Numbered from the stretch's first letter, positions 7,042 to 16,034 are shown. The stretch is 32,157 nt of DNA from Desulfurobacterium pacificum (GCF_900182835.1 NZ_FXUB01000007.1:1-32157); one strand, 5' to 3'. Translations and numbers: made by a program. The notes: generated by a model not told the origin, from the sequence alone.

Positions 7042-8145
7042 CAAAAATAGCTTTTTCAATACCTCAGCCGCAACGTCTTTACCGCCAAACCCAAAAGCAA
7101 GGGCAAATGCAAGTCCAAGCCCTATTGAGATAGAGAATACAACGATTTCTATAACTCTGCCGGAAACTCCAACGTAAGGTAGCGCTATAAATATAGCAGC
7201 AACGATAAACGCAGCCTTTATCAGCTTTCCTATTTCTCTGTTTTCCACTCTGCTTTCAAATATTGAGCCAAAGTAAGCACCTGCAAAAACGATGGCAGAG
7301 GCAACAACTAACTTGAAGGCTATTACCGTGAACTTGTAGGTAATTGAGTAAAGCGCCTGAGCTTCAATGTAGTGAAAAGCTTGAGAAAGACCTATCAAAA
7401 CGGCAAAGGCAACAATCACGTATCTGACAAGCTCGTCAAACTTTAACTTATCGGAAGAAATTCCAACAACTTTGGCAATCTCGTCAAAGTTAAGCTCGTT
7501 AACGATTTTTGACGCAACGTCAGCTACGAACCTGCCAACGTAGTAGATAATTGCAAAGATAATTATCGCAGCTATGATTCTTGGAACGGCATTTAAAATA
7601 GAACCTATCATGGCAATGGCAGGTTTTGAAATAGCTTCTATTTGCAGAGCGTTAAGCGCAGCTATGGCAACGAACAGAAGAATCATAAGGTAAACAAAGT
7701 TGGCAACGGCACCGCTCAAATCCTCTATGCCGTATTTCTCACCAATCTCTTTAATCTGGAACGTGTCAAGGAGCGAGTGAACGAACTCTTTTGCAATCTT
7801 TGCAAAAAATCCCCCCGCCACCATTATCACAACAGCACCAATCAAGTTCGGCAGGTAAGCACCAACCTTGTTCAGAAGGTCAAGAAACGGTTGCGTCACA
7901 TACTTAAGTCCTAAAACTTCTAACACTGCAACGGCAGTTACTAAAAGAATCAGGTAGTAAACCAGGTCTCCTGCACTTTTTGGCAGGTCCTTCTGCTTCT
8001 TCAACACCTCAAAGCGCTCAAAAATTGCCCTAACGCCCGCACCTGCAAGAGCAGCAATAACCCAACCGATAACTGCAATTACAACGGCTTTAACCGCAAC
8101 AATTGCGTAAGGTATCACTTCCTTCCAGATGCCGTAAACCTCCAT
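7027..8145 (-). CDS. MscS-like (CmpX/TM-helix repeat) membrane protein
   Basis: A very hydrophobic 372-residue inner-membrane protein with about nine predicted membrane spans, grouped in repeats of the kind seen in TM_helix/CmpX-type small-conductance mechanosensitive channel relatives. Examples are residues about 12-35, 63-82, 98-116, 150-170 and 190-215. The end (IGLGLAFALAFGFGGKDVA) resembles the glycine/alanine-rich pore helix of MscS. The cytoplasmic beta domain that follows this helix in true MscS is missing, because the protein stops about 12 residues later. GGAGGCGGG precedes the ATG. It is transcribed alone. An osmotic-release function is possible but not shown by the sequence. Confidence 0.75.
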   Translation of the reverse strand: MEVYGIWKEVIPYAIVAVKAVVIAVIGWVIAALAGAGVRAIFERFEVLKKQKDLPKSAGDLVYYLILLVTAVAVLEVLGLKYVTQPFLDLLNKVGAYLPNLIGAVVIMVAGGFFAKIAKEFVHSLLDTFQIKEIGEKYGIEDLSGAVANFVYLMILLFVAIAALNALQIEAISKPAIAMIGSILNAVPRIIAAIIIFAIIYYVGRFVADVASKIVNELNFDEIAKVVGISSDKLKFDELVRYVIVAFAVLIGLSQAFHYIEAQALYSITYKFTVIAFKLVVASAIVFAGAYFGSIFESRVENREIGKLIKAAFIVAAIFIALPYVGVSGRVIEIVVFSISIGLGLAFALAFGFGGKDVAAEVLKKLFLRERE

Positions 8146-8231
8146 TTTCCCGCCTCCTTAAATTTTGTTAAACTATACTAAGTAGAAATATATGAAAATT
8201 TTCTCACTTTTCAAATAATTTTCTTTACATA
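8146..8231. other. AT-rich spacer upstream of the MscS-like gene
   Basis: Very AT-rich. On the minus strand it contains a possible -10 (TAGTATAGTTT, about 8168-8178) ahead of the MscS-like gene and several TTTTC/TTGAAA -35-like words, but no pair with good spacing. No terminator hairpin for vapBC is evident. Confidence 0.3.
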
Positions 8232-8606
8232 TTAATAAAATTCTTCCTCACTCAACATCGGATAATGCTTCTTATTGTATGTCCACAACTTCATCCCCCT
8301 TTTCTTAGCAGTTGCAGCAATCAAAGCATCTGCAAGCTCAACTGAATGAGATTTTCTAAACTTTCTAACAAATTCTCCTGCAAGTTCCCCGGTTTCTCTA
8401 TCTATTGGAATAACAGGAATAGCTTCAAGTAACTCTCTGGTTTCTAATTCCTCTCTTTTGCGCATACCGGCAAAAATTTCAGCAATCTGAACAGGCGTTA
8501 TGTAAAGTTTCCCCCTCGTTTCTTTTATTGCCCTTTCAAACTTCTCTTTAACTTCCTCATTTCCTCGCAATACCCAAATCAGCACATCAGTATCTATAAC
8601 TATCAA
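8232..8606 (-). CDS. vapC: VapC-type PIN-domain toxin
   Basis: A 124-residue PIN-domain ribonuclease, the toxin of a type II toxin-antitoxin pair. It begins MIVIDTDVLIW, with the first catalytic Asp at residue 5. ITPVQIAEI (36-44) supplies the conserved acidic residue, and SVELADALIAATA (88-100) holds the third acidic position (ADALIAATA is a typical PIN signature). The end LWTYNKKHYP matches the usual LxTxNxxHF. Known members cut specific tRNA or rRNA and are neutralised by the neighbouring antitoxin. It overlaps the antitoxin gene by 20 bases and is translated after it. Confidence 0.9.
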   Translation of the reverse strand: MIVIDTDVLIWVLRGNEEVKEKFERAIKETRGKLYITPVQIAEIFAGMRKREELETRELLEAIPVIPIDRETGELAGEFVRKFRKSHSVELADALIAATAKKRGMKLWTYNKKHYPMLSEEEFY

Positions 8607-8844
8607 TCCTTTCCCCTCTCCTTAACTCCCTAACGAAAGTTTCAACATCTATCTGTTTATCTTTCCAGGTACCAAAAGCTCTGCCAAGAACTCTTAAAAG
8701 TTTTTCTTCTCTCACACTTTCTTCTTTAAAAACTTTTCTCAACTTCTCAACCATTATCTCAGAAACCGTCTTACCAGTCCTTTTGCTCTCTTCACTAAGT
8801 AAGGAAAAAAGCTCCTCATCTAAACTTATCTGCATCTGCTTCAT
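8587..8844 (-). CDS. vapB: VapB-type ribbon-helix-helix antitoxin
   Basis: A small basic/acidic protein upstream of the PIN toxin. Residues 1-45 fit a ribbon-helix-helix fold: the strand KQMQISLDEELFSLL, then two helices with TGKTVSEIMVEKLRK between. The C-terminal part would bind the toxin. The start was set at ATG 8844 (85 residues) because GGGGA at 8850-8854 sits five bases before it. An in-frame GTG at 8856 and an ATG at 8847 are alternatives, but GTG 8856 has no ribosome site of its own. RHH antitoxins normally repress their own promoter, expected in the 8845-8983 spacer. Confidence 0.82.
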   Translation of the reverse strand: MKQMQISLDEELFSLLSEESKRTGKTVSEIMVEKLRKVFKEESVREEKLLRVLGRAFGTWKDKQIDVETFVRELRRGERIDSYRY

Positions 8845-8983
8845 CATATTCCCCACAATTATTTATACCTATAGATTAATCCTCAAGCACCACACCTGCA
8901 AAGATTATACCCCCACTATTTGCCTCACAAAAAAAGTATTATACATTTTGTTAGCCGACACCCCCTAAAAGCGAGGCTGAAAG

Positions 8984-11077
8984 ATGGGAAAAAAACTCCT
9001 TATCGTAGAGTCACCTGCCAAAGCCAAAACGATTCAAAGATACTTAGGCAAAGACTTCATAGTCAAAGCGTCTATGGGACACGTAATTGACCTGCCAGAA
9101 AAAGAGTTCGGCGTTGACATAGAAAAAGACTTTAAACCAAAATACGTAACGATAAAAGGAAAGGACAAAATACTCAAAGAGATAAAGAAAACGGCAAAAG
9201 AAGCAGAAGCCGTTTACCTTGCAACAGACCCGGATAGAGAAGGAGAAGCGATAAGCTGGCACATAGCCAACGCCCTTAAAAGGTTGAAAAAAGACGGCAT
9301 ATATAGAGTCCGCTTTCACGAAATAACGAAAAAAGCTATAGCTGAAGCCGTTAAAAACCCGGATAAAATAGACGAAAACAAAGTAAACGCCCAGCAGGCA
9401 CGCAGAATATTGGACAGAATCGTCGGCTACACGATTTCTCCTCTCCTCTCAAAAAGGTTCAAAAAAGCTCTCTCAGCAGGTAGAGTTCAGTCAGCAGCGC
9501 TAAGGCTCATCTGCGACAGAGAAGAAGAAATCAGAAAGTTCGTTCCAAAAGAATACTGGACCGTTGAAGCCACATTTGAAAAGGAAAAGAGCGAGTTCCC
9601 GGCAAAACTCTACGCCGTTGACGGCAAAAAGTTAGACAAGTTCTCAATAGAAAACGAAAAACAGGCTAAAGAGTTAGTTGAAAGGGCAAAATCCGCAGCG
9701 TTCACAGTTACCCGCGTTGAAAAAAAGGAAAGGCGCAGAAAACCCTATCCGCCTTTTATCACCTCAACGCTCCAGCAGGAAGCTTCAAAACGGTTCGGAT
9801 TTCCAGCAAAAATGACCATGCAGATAGCCCAGCAACTCTACGAAGGTATAGACTTAGGAAGCGAAAGGGTAGGTTTAATTACCTACATGAGAACGGACTC
9901 AACGAGAGTGTCGGACGAAGCAGTTAAAGAAGCAAGAAAGTTCATAAAAGAAGCGTTCGGCAAAGAATCCTTGCCTTCAAAAGCAAGAGTTTACGAAACA
10001 AAAAGCGCCAGCGCACAGGACGCCCACGAAGCGATAAGACCAACTTCCGTTTTCAGAACGCCAGAAAGCGTAAAGAAGTACTTAACGCCAGAACAATTCA
10101 AGCTCTACGACCTAATCTGGCGCAGATTTGTAGCTTCACAGATGAAAGACGCCGTTTTCAACACCGTATCTACAGACATAGAAGGCAACGGTCTTACCTT
10201 CAGAGCAACCGGAAGCACGCTAAAAGATGAAGGCTTCCTTAAGGTTTATCCGGTAGAAGTAGAAGAAAAGCTCCTGCCGCCGCTGGAAAAAGGCAATTCA
10301 GTTAACCTCAAAGAAGTTAAAGGCGTTCAGCACTTTACAGAACCGCCCCCAAGGTTCACAGAAGGAACGTTAGTAAAGGCGTTAGAAGAGGAAGGAATCG
10401 GCAGACCATCAACTTATGCCACAATCATCTCAAACATCATCCAAAGAGGCTACGTTGACAAAGAAAAGCAGAAGCTAAAACCGACAGAATTAGGCGAGTT
10501 CATCAACTCCATACTTAAAAAGCTGTTCCCAAGAATAGTTGACATAAAGTTTACCGCCTCCATTGAGGAAGAGCTGGACAAAATAGAAGAAGGAAAAAAA
10601 GACTGGAAAGAACTGCTGAAAGAGTTCTACTTCGGAGAGTTTAAGAAAGTTTTAGAAAATGCAGAAAAAGAGCTTAAAAACATAAAGGGCGAAGAAATAG
10701 GAAGAATTTGCCCCGAATGTGGCGCTCCGCTTTTAAAAATTCACGGGCGCTACGGAGCGTTTATAGCCTGTTCAAACTACCCAGAGTGCAAGTACAAAGA
10801 AAGCCTAAAAGAAAAAGAGGAAAAGACAGGAGAAAAGTGTCCTAAGTGCGGCGGTGAACTGGTGATAAAGAAAGGAAGGTTTGGAAGGTTTATAGCCTGT
10901 TCCAACTATCCAGAATGTAAGTACACTGCCCCCATCACTTATGGAAAGTGCCCAAAGTGTGGCGAAGGAGAAATAGTAGAAAGGAGAAGCAAAAAAGGTA
11001 GAATATTCTACGGCTGCAGCAGGTATCCGAACTGCGACTACGTTTCAAACAAACCGCCAGAGGGAGCGAAGAAATGA
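8984..11077 (+). CDS. topA: DNA topoisomerase I
   Basis: Type IA topoisomerase of 697 residues, which relaxes negative supercoils by cutting one strand. The Toprim domain comes first: Glu9 in LLIVESPAK and DPDREGE (82-88) with the metal-binding acids. The active tyrosine is Tyr301 in LITYMRTDST. SAGRVQSAALR (164-174) is another type IA signature. The C-terminus (about 575-690) holds three four-cysteine zinc fingers, each of the CPxCG...CxxYPxC form. Length and layout fit a standard bacterial TopA; this is not a reverse gyrase. The ATG follows GAGG at 8973-8976. It overlaps the following phosphoesterase gene by four bases (ATGA). Confidence 0.97.
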   Translation: MGKKLLIVESPAKAKTIQRYLGKDFIVKASMGHVIDLPEKEFGVDIEKDFKPKYVTIKGKDKILKEIKKTAKEAEAVYLATDPDREGEAISWHIANALKRLKKDGIYRVRFHEITKKAIAEAVKNPDKIDENKVNAQQARRILDRIVGYTISPLLSKRFKKALSAGRVQSAALRLICDREEEIRKFVPKEYWTVEATFEKEKSEFPAKLYAVDGKKLDKFSIENEKQAKELVERAKSAAFTVTRVEKKERRRKPYPPFITSTLQQEASKRFGFPAKMTMQIAQQLYEGIDLGSERVGLITYMRTDSTRVSDEAVKEARKFIKEAFGKESLPSKARVYETKSASAQDAHEAIRPTSVFRTPESVKKYLTPEQFKLYDLIWRRFVASQMKDAVFNTVSTDIEGNGLTFRATGSTLKDEGFLKVYPVEVEEKLLPPLEKGNSVNLKEVKGVQHFTEPPPRFTEGTLVKALEEEGIGRPSTYATIISNIIQRGYVDKEKQKLKPTELGEFINSILKKLFPRIVDIKFTASIEEELDKIEEGKKDWKELLKEFYFGEFKKVLENAEKELKNIKGEEIGRICPECGAPLLKIHGRYGAFIACSNYPECKYKESLKEKEEKTGEKCPKCGGELVIKKGRFGRFIACSNYPECKYTAPITYGKCPKCGEGEIVERRSKKGRIFYGCSRYPNCDYVSNKPPEGAKK

Positions 11078-11556
11078 AAATAGCAATCGTTTCTGATTCC
11101 CACGACAATTTAGAGAAAATCAAGCGCTTCACTGAGATTGTGAATAAAGAATCCGTTGACCTCGTAATCCACTGCGGAGATTTTGTCTCTCCGTTTTCCA
11201 TTAAGCTTCTGCTGTCAGAATTAAAGTGCGATTTTTACGGGGTTTTCGGCAACAACGACGGAGAAATTGCAGGACTTATCTCCGTTTCCGGTGGACTTAT
11301 AGAGAAACCACCCGCTTTAAAGGTCATAGACAACAAAAAATTCGCCATAATGCATGAACCTTTATTCGTTGAAAGCCTCGCTAAATCGGGCGACTTTGAC
11401 TACATCCTCTACGGGCATACTCACGAAATAGATACGAGAGTGATAAACGGCTGCCAGGTTATAAATCCAGGAGAGTTGTGCGGTTATTTAACGGGAAAAT
11501 CCACGTTTGCTATACTTGATACTTTACAAAACGTAATTGAGGTGAGAGAGGTTTAA
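11074..11556 (+). CDS. YfcE/MJ0936-family metallophosphoesterase
   Basis: A 160-residue calcineurin-like phosphoesterase of the YfcE/MJ0936 family, which hydrolyses phosphodiesters in the cytoplasm with two metal ions; the natural substrate is not known. The metal ligands are all visible: SDSHDN (7-12), HCGDF (33-37), FGNND (about 58-62), MHEP (about 90-93) and YGHTHE (about 110-115). The length is normal for the family. Its ATG overlaps the topA stop and its own end touches the next gene, so the three are probably co-transcribed. Confidence 0.92.
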   Translation: MKIAIVSDSHDNLEKIKRFTEIVNKESVDLVIHCGDFVSPFSIKLLLSELKCDFYGVFGNNDGEIAGLISVSGGLIEKPPALKVIDNKKFAIMHEPLFVESLAKSGDFDYILYGHTHEIDTRVINGCQVINPGELCGYLTGKSTFAILDTLQNVIEVREV

Positions 11557-12197
11557 TGGAAGCAGTAAAAGTAATAGAAAAGTTACTGCTGAGGGATTGC
11601 GCAGTAAAGGAAGAACCTTCTCACCACGATTGCTGCATAGTAACAACGTCTTCTATCGTCTGGAGATTATCTTCTCTATTTCCCGAAAGCTATATCATCG
11701 CAAACTCTGCCGTTCAGGCGTTCCCGAACCTGACATCAATCTACTACGCCGTCAAAGAGCTTTCCGTTCCTTTAGTGGCAATTGCAGGTTCCTCCGCACT
11801 TGACCTTGAGAAGTTCGTTTCCTTTGAGTTTCAGGCATCTGAAGTGGAGTTTAAACTACTAAAGAAAATCTACGAAGAAAACTCCGACATAATAGTTTCA
11901 CTCTACGAAGAGGACGAAAAGAGCCGAAAAGCAGCCTTAATGGAAATAAACATAGACGTCCAGATAGAAAAACTCCTCTCCATCCCCGAACTTTCAGAAA
12001 AAATAGAAAAGAAAGAACTGCTGCTGTGCGGTTTCGTTTTAGATGAAGCCTGCGTTTACGGAGAAAGAAGCGGTTTCTACCTGATAAACCTTAACGGTCT
12101 CAAAGACCCGGAAGAGATAAGAAACAGCGACCTGCTTTCCAGCATTCCAGAATCATTAAAGGAAAGAAAGATAAAAAGAATTCACCTGCAGTTTTAA
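11556..12197 (+). CDS. Beta-carbonic-anhydrase-like protein lacking zinc ligands
   Basis: A 213-residue protein whose order of segments resembles beta-carbonic anhydrase: an early strand (CIVTTSSIVW, 27-36), IIANSAVQAFPN (47-58, compare VxRNAGN), a helix SIYYAVKEL (61-69), then VPLVAIAGSSALD (71-83) where the enzyme has VxxIVVxGHTxCGA. The late segment INIDVQIEKLLSIPEL (131-146) corresponds to NVxxQvxxLxxxP, and LLLCGFVLD follows. The Cys-Asp-x-Arg and His-x-x-Cys zinc-binding residues are not conserved, so it is unlikely to hydrate CO2. It could be a structural or regulatory pseudoenzyme. The homology is inferred by eye. It abuts the phosphoesterase gene. Confidence 0.5.
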   Translation: MEAVKVIEKLLLRDCAVKEEPSHHDCCIVTTSSIVWRLSSLFPESYIIANSAVQAFPNLTSIYYAVKELSVPLVAIAGSSALDLEKFVSFEFQASEVEFKLLKKIYEENSDIIVSLYEEDEKSRKAALMEINIDVQIEKLLSIPELSEKIEKKELLLCGFVLDEACVYGERSGFYLINLNGLKDPEEIRNSDLLSSIPESLKERKIKRIHLQF

Positions 12198-12267
12198 CGA
12201 AAATTTAACGTCTAACTGGTAGAATTAGCACTATACCTGTAAGGTGGCTACTAATAGTTAATAATTT

Positions 12268-13935
12268 TTGTTGCATCTTACAAAAAGAGAATTAAATTCA
12301 ATAGAAATTTGCATTTTTATTTTGGCGGTAAGCAGGGTGGAGTGGAGGATTTTTCTATCAGAGGAAATAGTTAAATCCTCAGAGTGCATAGATTACTTTA
12401 AAGATTCCTACATCATTGAATTCCTCAGGCTGCTTTCAGAAATTCCCCAAGAAGAAGCTCTTGAAACTCTAAAGAGAAAGCTTCAATCCATCTCTAAATC
12501 TTTCAACACTCTTTTTCCAAAAAACCTATCAGAAGCCGAAATACCTGTAAAGGTCAAAGAGCTGATAGAAAACAACCAACCCTTACTGCTACCCTCCTCC
12601 CTAACGATAGTAAAAGTGGACTCTTCGTTTTTCATGCTTTTCCTGAAAAAACTGAAAAATAAATTTTTCCTGGCATTAGCAGAACTTGACTGCTCAGTCG
12701 CCGAAGATAGCCAGATTATAAACGAAAGTCTCGTCATAGAATACATAAGCAACCTGGTAAAGAACGGCGACAGATTCTTAATCCTATCCGTTGACATTGA
12801 AAACTTTTCCAGAATAAACGACAGCTACGGCATAAAGGCAGGCGACAGAATACTTTCAGAAATACTGAAAAGGTTAAAAGAAACGTTAGAAGACTGCAAC
12901 AGCAAAGTATTCAGATTTTACTCCGACAAATTCATCATCGTCCATCACCACGACTGCGAAAATCCCCTCAAAGAACTCAAACCCATAGTCAGCAAGGTTT
13001 TAGACGTTTTCAAAGAACCTTTTTCAACCAACGGCAAAAAGGTATACGTAGTCCCCAACATCGGCGCATCGTTCTTCCCTGAACACGGAGAAAGCGTTTT
13101 GGTAAAAGCAGAATTAGCCCAGAAAGAAGCGTTCCTGAGACAGGTGCCTCTCATCGTATTCTCAGAAGATATCGGCATCTCAGAAAAAGTCCTTGAAATA
13201 CTAACCAAAATAAAAGAAGACCTTAAAGAGAACAGGATAACAATATACCTGCAGCCAAAGGTTGACCTGAATTCAGGCGAAATCATAGGTGCAGAAGCGT
13301 TGATGCGCTGTTCCGTCCCGCCAGGCGAAGCGATTCCAGTAATCACAGAATACGGTCTCCTTTTTGATGTCGGCGAAGTCATACTGAAGAAAAGTCTCAA
13401 CGTTTTAAGAAGGCTTGAAAGGTTAAACGTTAATATTCCCATTTCGGTAAACGTATCCTACTCTCAACTGATAGATAAAAGGTTCATTCCTCTAATAGAC
13501 AAACTCATCAAAAACTACCGAATCAACCCGGAACTTTTAGTGTTTGAGATAACAGAAACAGAAGCAACCAAATGCACAGAAAACCTGATGGAAACGTTAG
13601 AAGAGATTAAAAAGCGGAAGATAAAACTCTCAATTGACGATTTCGGAACCGGATACTCTTCTCTATCAAGGCTCAAACTCCTGAAAGCCTGGGAAATCAA
13701 AATAGACAAAAGTTTCATTTTGAACTTAGACAGAAACATAGAAGACAAAAGCATCGTAAAGTTCATAATAGACATAGGAAAGCTTCTATCTTTAGAAGTT
13801 GTAGCCGAAGGCATAGAGAAACAGGAACAGATAGATATACTCAAAGAGTTGGGATGCTACAAAGGACAGGGATTTTTCTTCTACCCTCCGCTACCGGTAG
13901 AAGAGTTCTTCAACCTGATAACGAAAAAACGTTAG
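12268..13935 (+). CDS. c-di-GMP phosphodiesterase (EAL) with degenerate GGDEF
   Basis: A 555-residue cytoplasmic protein with three parts: an N-terminal region with no recognised domain (about 1-150), a GGDEF fold (about 155-300) and an EAL domain (about 310-553). The GGDEF signature is replaced by YSDKF (218-222), so cyclase activity is unlikely; the domain may bind GTP or act structurally. The EAL domain looks active: QPKVDL (329-334), EAL (343-345), SVNVS (393-397), EITETE (427-432), DDFGTG (457-462), KIDKSF (478-483) and VAEGIE (512-517). It should degrade c-di-GMP. The start is doubtful: TTG 12268 has no ribosome site, and downstream GTG 12337 is possible. The gene's last bases overlap tlyA, tail to tail. 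Confidence 0.88.
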   Translation: MLHLTKRELNSIEICIFILAVSRVEWRIFLSEEIVKSSECIDYFKDSYIIEFLRLLSEIPQEEALETLKRKLQSISKSFNTLFPKNLSEAEIPVKVKELIENNQPLLLPSSLTIVKVDSSFFMLFLKKLKNKFFLALAELDCSVAEDSQIINESLVIEYISNLVKNGDRFLILSVDIENFSRINDSYGIKAGDRILSEILKRLKETLEDCNSKVFRFYSDKFIIVHHHDCENPLKELKPIVSKVLDVFKEPFSTNGKKVYVVPNIGASFFPEHGESVLVKAELAQKEAFLRQVPLIVFSEDIGISEKVLEILTKIKEDLKENRITIYLQPKVDLNSGEIIGAEALMRCSVPPGEAIPVITEYGLLFDVGEVILKKSLNVLRRLERLNVNIPISVNVSYSQLIDKRFIPLIDKLIKNYRINPELLVFEITETEATKCTENLMETLEEIKKRKIKLSIDDFGTGYSSLSRLKLLKAWEIKIDKSFILNLDRNIEDKSIVKFIIDIGKLLSLEVVAEGIEKQEQIDILKELGCYKGQGFFFYPPLPVEEFFNLITKKR

Positions 13936-14726
13936 TCGTCAACCTTCACAACTCTATCAACAAAAGAAGCATCTACCCTATCATCACCTTCCTTTTGAGA
14001 GAGCAAAACTAAAAATTCCTTATTCCCTTTAGGACCTCTCGGCTTAGAAAGGGTCAATTTTTCAGGATAAAGTCCGATAGAACGAGCAAACTCTAAAACT
14101 TTATTAATCGCTTTCTTGTGAAGTTCAGGGTCTCTTATCACCCCTTTACCTCTATCAACCTCCCTCTTGGTCAATTCAAACTGGGGCTTTATAAGAACAA
14201 TCATCTTTCCTTCAGGCTTTAAAAACTGCTTAACCACCGGTAAAAGTTTCGTCACAGATATAAAAGAGACGTCCATAACAACCAAATCCACCTTTTCAGG
14301 AATCTCCTTTTCGGTTAAATACCTTGCGTTGAAACGTTCAATAGAGATAACTCTCGGGTCATTTCTCAACTTCCAGTCAAGCTGACCTCTACCGACGTCA
14401 ACGGCGTAAACCTTCTTTGCTCCGTGCTGAAGAAGGCAATCGGTAAATCCACCCGTTGAAGCGCCAACGTCAAGACACACAAAACCTGAAACGTCAACAC
14501 CAAACTCCTTCAGAGCTGTCTCTAACTTCAGTCCACCCCTTGAAACGTAAGGAATGTCCTCCTCTTTCACCTCTATCACGCTGTCTGCAGGAACAGACGT
14601 TCCCGGTTTATCAACAACCTGACCGTTAACCTTTACTTTTCCAGCCATTATCAGAGCTTTCGCCCTTTCTCTGCTTTTTACAAGACCTTTTTCAACTAAA
14701 AGTTTATCTATCCTTTCCTTCTTCAT
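13932..14726 (-). CDS. tlyA: TlyA family rRNA 2'-O-methyltransferase
   Basis: A 264-residue TlyA/hemolysin-A family RNA methyltransferase. An S4 RNA-binding domain fills residues about 1-60 (RIDKLLVEKGLVKSRERAKA), joined to an FtsJ-like SAM-dependent methyltransferase: LDVGASTGGFTDCLL (about 84-98, SAM loop), YAVDVG (about 106-111) and VMDVSFIS (about 149-156), with IKPQFE further on. In characterised members it methylates 2'-OH of ribose in 16S and 23S rRNA. The ATG overlaps the ClC stop (ATGA), so it is the third gene of a pepA-ClC-tlyA unit. Confidence 0.95.
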   Translation of the reverse strand: MKKERIDKLLVEKGLVKSRERAKALIMAGKVKVNGQVVDKPGTSVPADSVIEVKEEDIPYVSRGGLKLETALKEFGVDVSGFVCLDVGASTGGFTDCLLQHGAKKVYAVDVGRGQLDWKLRNDPRVISIERFNARYLTEKEIPEKVDLVVMDVSFISVTKLLPVVKQFLKPEGKMIVLIKPQFELTKREVDRGKGVIRDPELHKKAINKVLEFARSIGLYPEKLTLSKPRGPKGNKEFLVLLSQKEGDDRVDASFVDRVVKVDD

Positions 14727-15997
14727 TTCACCTTCCTCTTAAACCCTTTAAGCACTAATTTCCTGACATCAAAAATCATCCCGGTAAGCAAAGATGAAAC
14801 GGCAACTATAAAACCTACAGGAACAACAACGTTATAGTCGTAAGTTATTTCAAGAGCCAGAACAACAGAAGTAAACGGAACTTTCATGACAACACCGACG
14901 AAAACAGCTGCACCTATCGCCGCAAAGTAAAACGGCTCAGTTGAGAAACCGAAACTCCTCATAATCTCGCCAAAACCGTATCCTACCAAAGAACCTATGC
15001 TCATAAGCGTTATGAACAAACCACCAACGGCGTTCGCGTAGAGAGAAACTGCGTTGGCAACAATCCTCAAAACAGCCAACAGGAAAATCAGAAACAGAGG
15101 AAAGTGATACTTACTGTTCATAAGCGCCACAACAACCTCGTGACCGGAAAACGCAGCGTAAGGTGAGACTTTCAGAAGCAAACCTATCACTATTCCGGAA
15201 GTCACAGAAATAAGCGGTATCCTGTAAGAGCGGGGAACTTTCCTCTCAAGGAAGGAAGAGAGGAAAAACATCACTCTATCTCTGAGCGTAAGGTAGAGGT
15301 AAATAGATGAGGTAATTAAAGGAATAAAAAGCATAACTGCTATCAGATAATCGGTCTGAAACAGCTTCCCGGCTGAATACTTGAAAACAACGGGCATCAG
15401 AAAGTGTAGAGCAACTAAAAATGCGGAAAAGCTACCGACTATGAGAAAGCCTATAAAATCCTTTACTAAAAAGTAAGCAACGTTCTCTACGGCAAAGAGA
15501 ATCCCCGTTATGGGGGAAACGAAAACGGCAGAGATACCGCTTCCTGCTCCTATACCTATTGAAACTTTGGTAAGCTCTTTGGGTAAATTAAAGAGCCTGT
15601 GAAATCTGGAAGATATCATTGCGCCAATCGCAGCAGAAGGACCTTCATTTCCAACTGCGAAACCGCTACCTATGCAAAGAGCAGAAGCTATGATTTTTAA
15701 AATCAGGTCGCCAAAAGTGTAAGTAATCCTGTTATCTGCTATAGCCTGAGCGATTTCTCTCAGTCCGTATTCCCTGACTCTATCGTTCCTTTCTATCAGG
15801 TAGTTAACGAAGAGAATTACAGCAGTAGGAACGAAAATGAGATACCAGAGAGGCAGATGAGGTATTGTTTCAATCGGGTCTCCCTGAAAGAAAATGAAGG
15901 AAAACACTTTACTCATCAAAACGTAAACGGAAACGAAAAATCCCGTCACCACCCCGGTAATTAACGAAGAAAAGAACAGAACGTTAAGCTTTCTCAA
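14723..15997 (-). CDS. ClC-family chloride channel or antiporter
   Basis: A 424-residue integral membrane protein of the ClC family, which carries Cl- (or exchanges Cl- for H+) across the inner membrane. The signature GNEGPSAAIGA (116-126) contains the gating glutamate, Glu118. GIGAGSGISAVFVSPITGILFAVE around 145-170 is the conserved pore segment. VVMKVPFTSVVLALEIT in the last quarter is also typical. There are no CBS domains, so it is a short bacterial form. The start is TTG 15997 with AAGGTGA just upstream. It lies downstream of pepA, with a hairpin between. Confidence 0.93.
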   Translation of the reverse strand: MRKLNVLFFSSLITGVVTGFFVSVYVLMSKVFSFIFFQGDPIETIPHLPLWYLIFVPTAVILFVNYLIERNDRVREYGLREIAQAIADNRITYTFGDLILKIIASALCIGSGFAVGNEGPSAAIGAMISSRFHRLFNLPKELTKVSIGIGAGSGISAVFVSPITGILFAVENVAYFLVKDFIGFLIVGSFSAFLVALHFLMPVVFKYSAGKLFQTDYLIAVMLFIPLITSSIYLYLTLRDRVMFFLSSFLERKVPRSYRIPLISVTSGIVIGLLLKVSPYAAFSGHEVVVALMNSKYHFPLFLIFLLAVLRIVANAVSLYANAVGGLFITLMSIGSLVGYGFGEIMRSFGFSTEPFYFAAIGAAVFVGVVMKVPFTSVVLALEITYDYNVVVPVGFIVAVSSLLTGMIFDVRKLVLKGFKRKVK

Positions 15998-16014
15998 CGC
16001 TTCACCTTATTTAA

Positions 16015-16034
16015 AGGGGGGATTACTCCCCCTT
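16015..16034 (-). terminator. Hairpin at the end of pepA
   Basis: AGGGGGGA (16015-16022) pairs with TCCCCCTT (16027-16034) around a TTAC loop. The pepA stop codon lies in the loop. The tract after it on the minus strand is only TTTAAAT, so it is probably a leaky terminator that lets some transcription reach the ClC gene. Confidence 0.5.

Noticed and set aside
8857-8983. Paired -35/-10 promoter for topA
   Set aside because: TTGCCT (8920) and TATTAT (8937) are present but only 11 bases apart, too close for a normal promoter.
12945-13442. Minus-strand open reading frame of 165 codons
   Set aside because: It is antisense to the EAL phosphodiesterase gene, whose motifs are intact on the plus strand.
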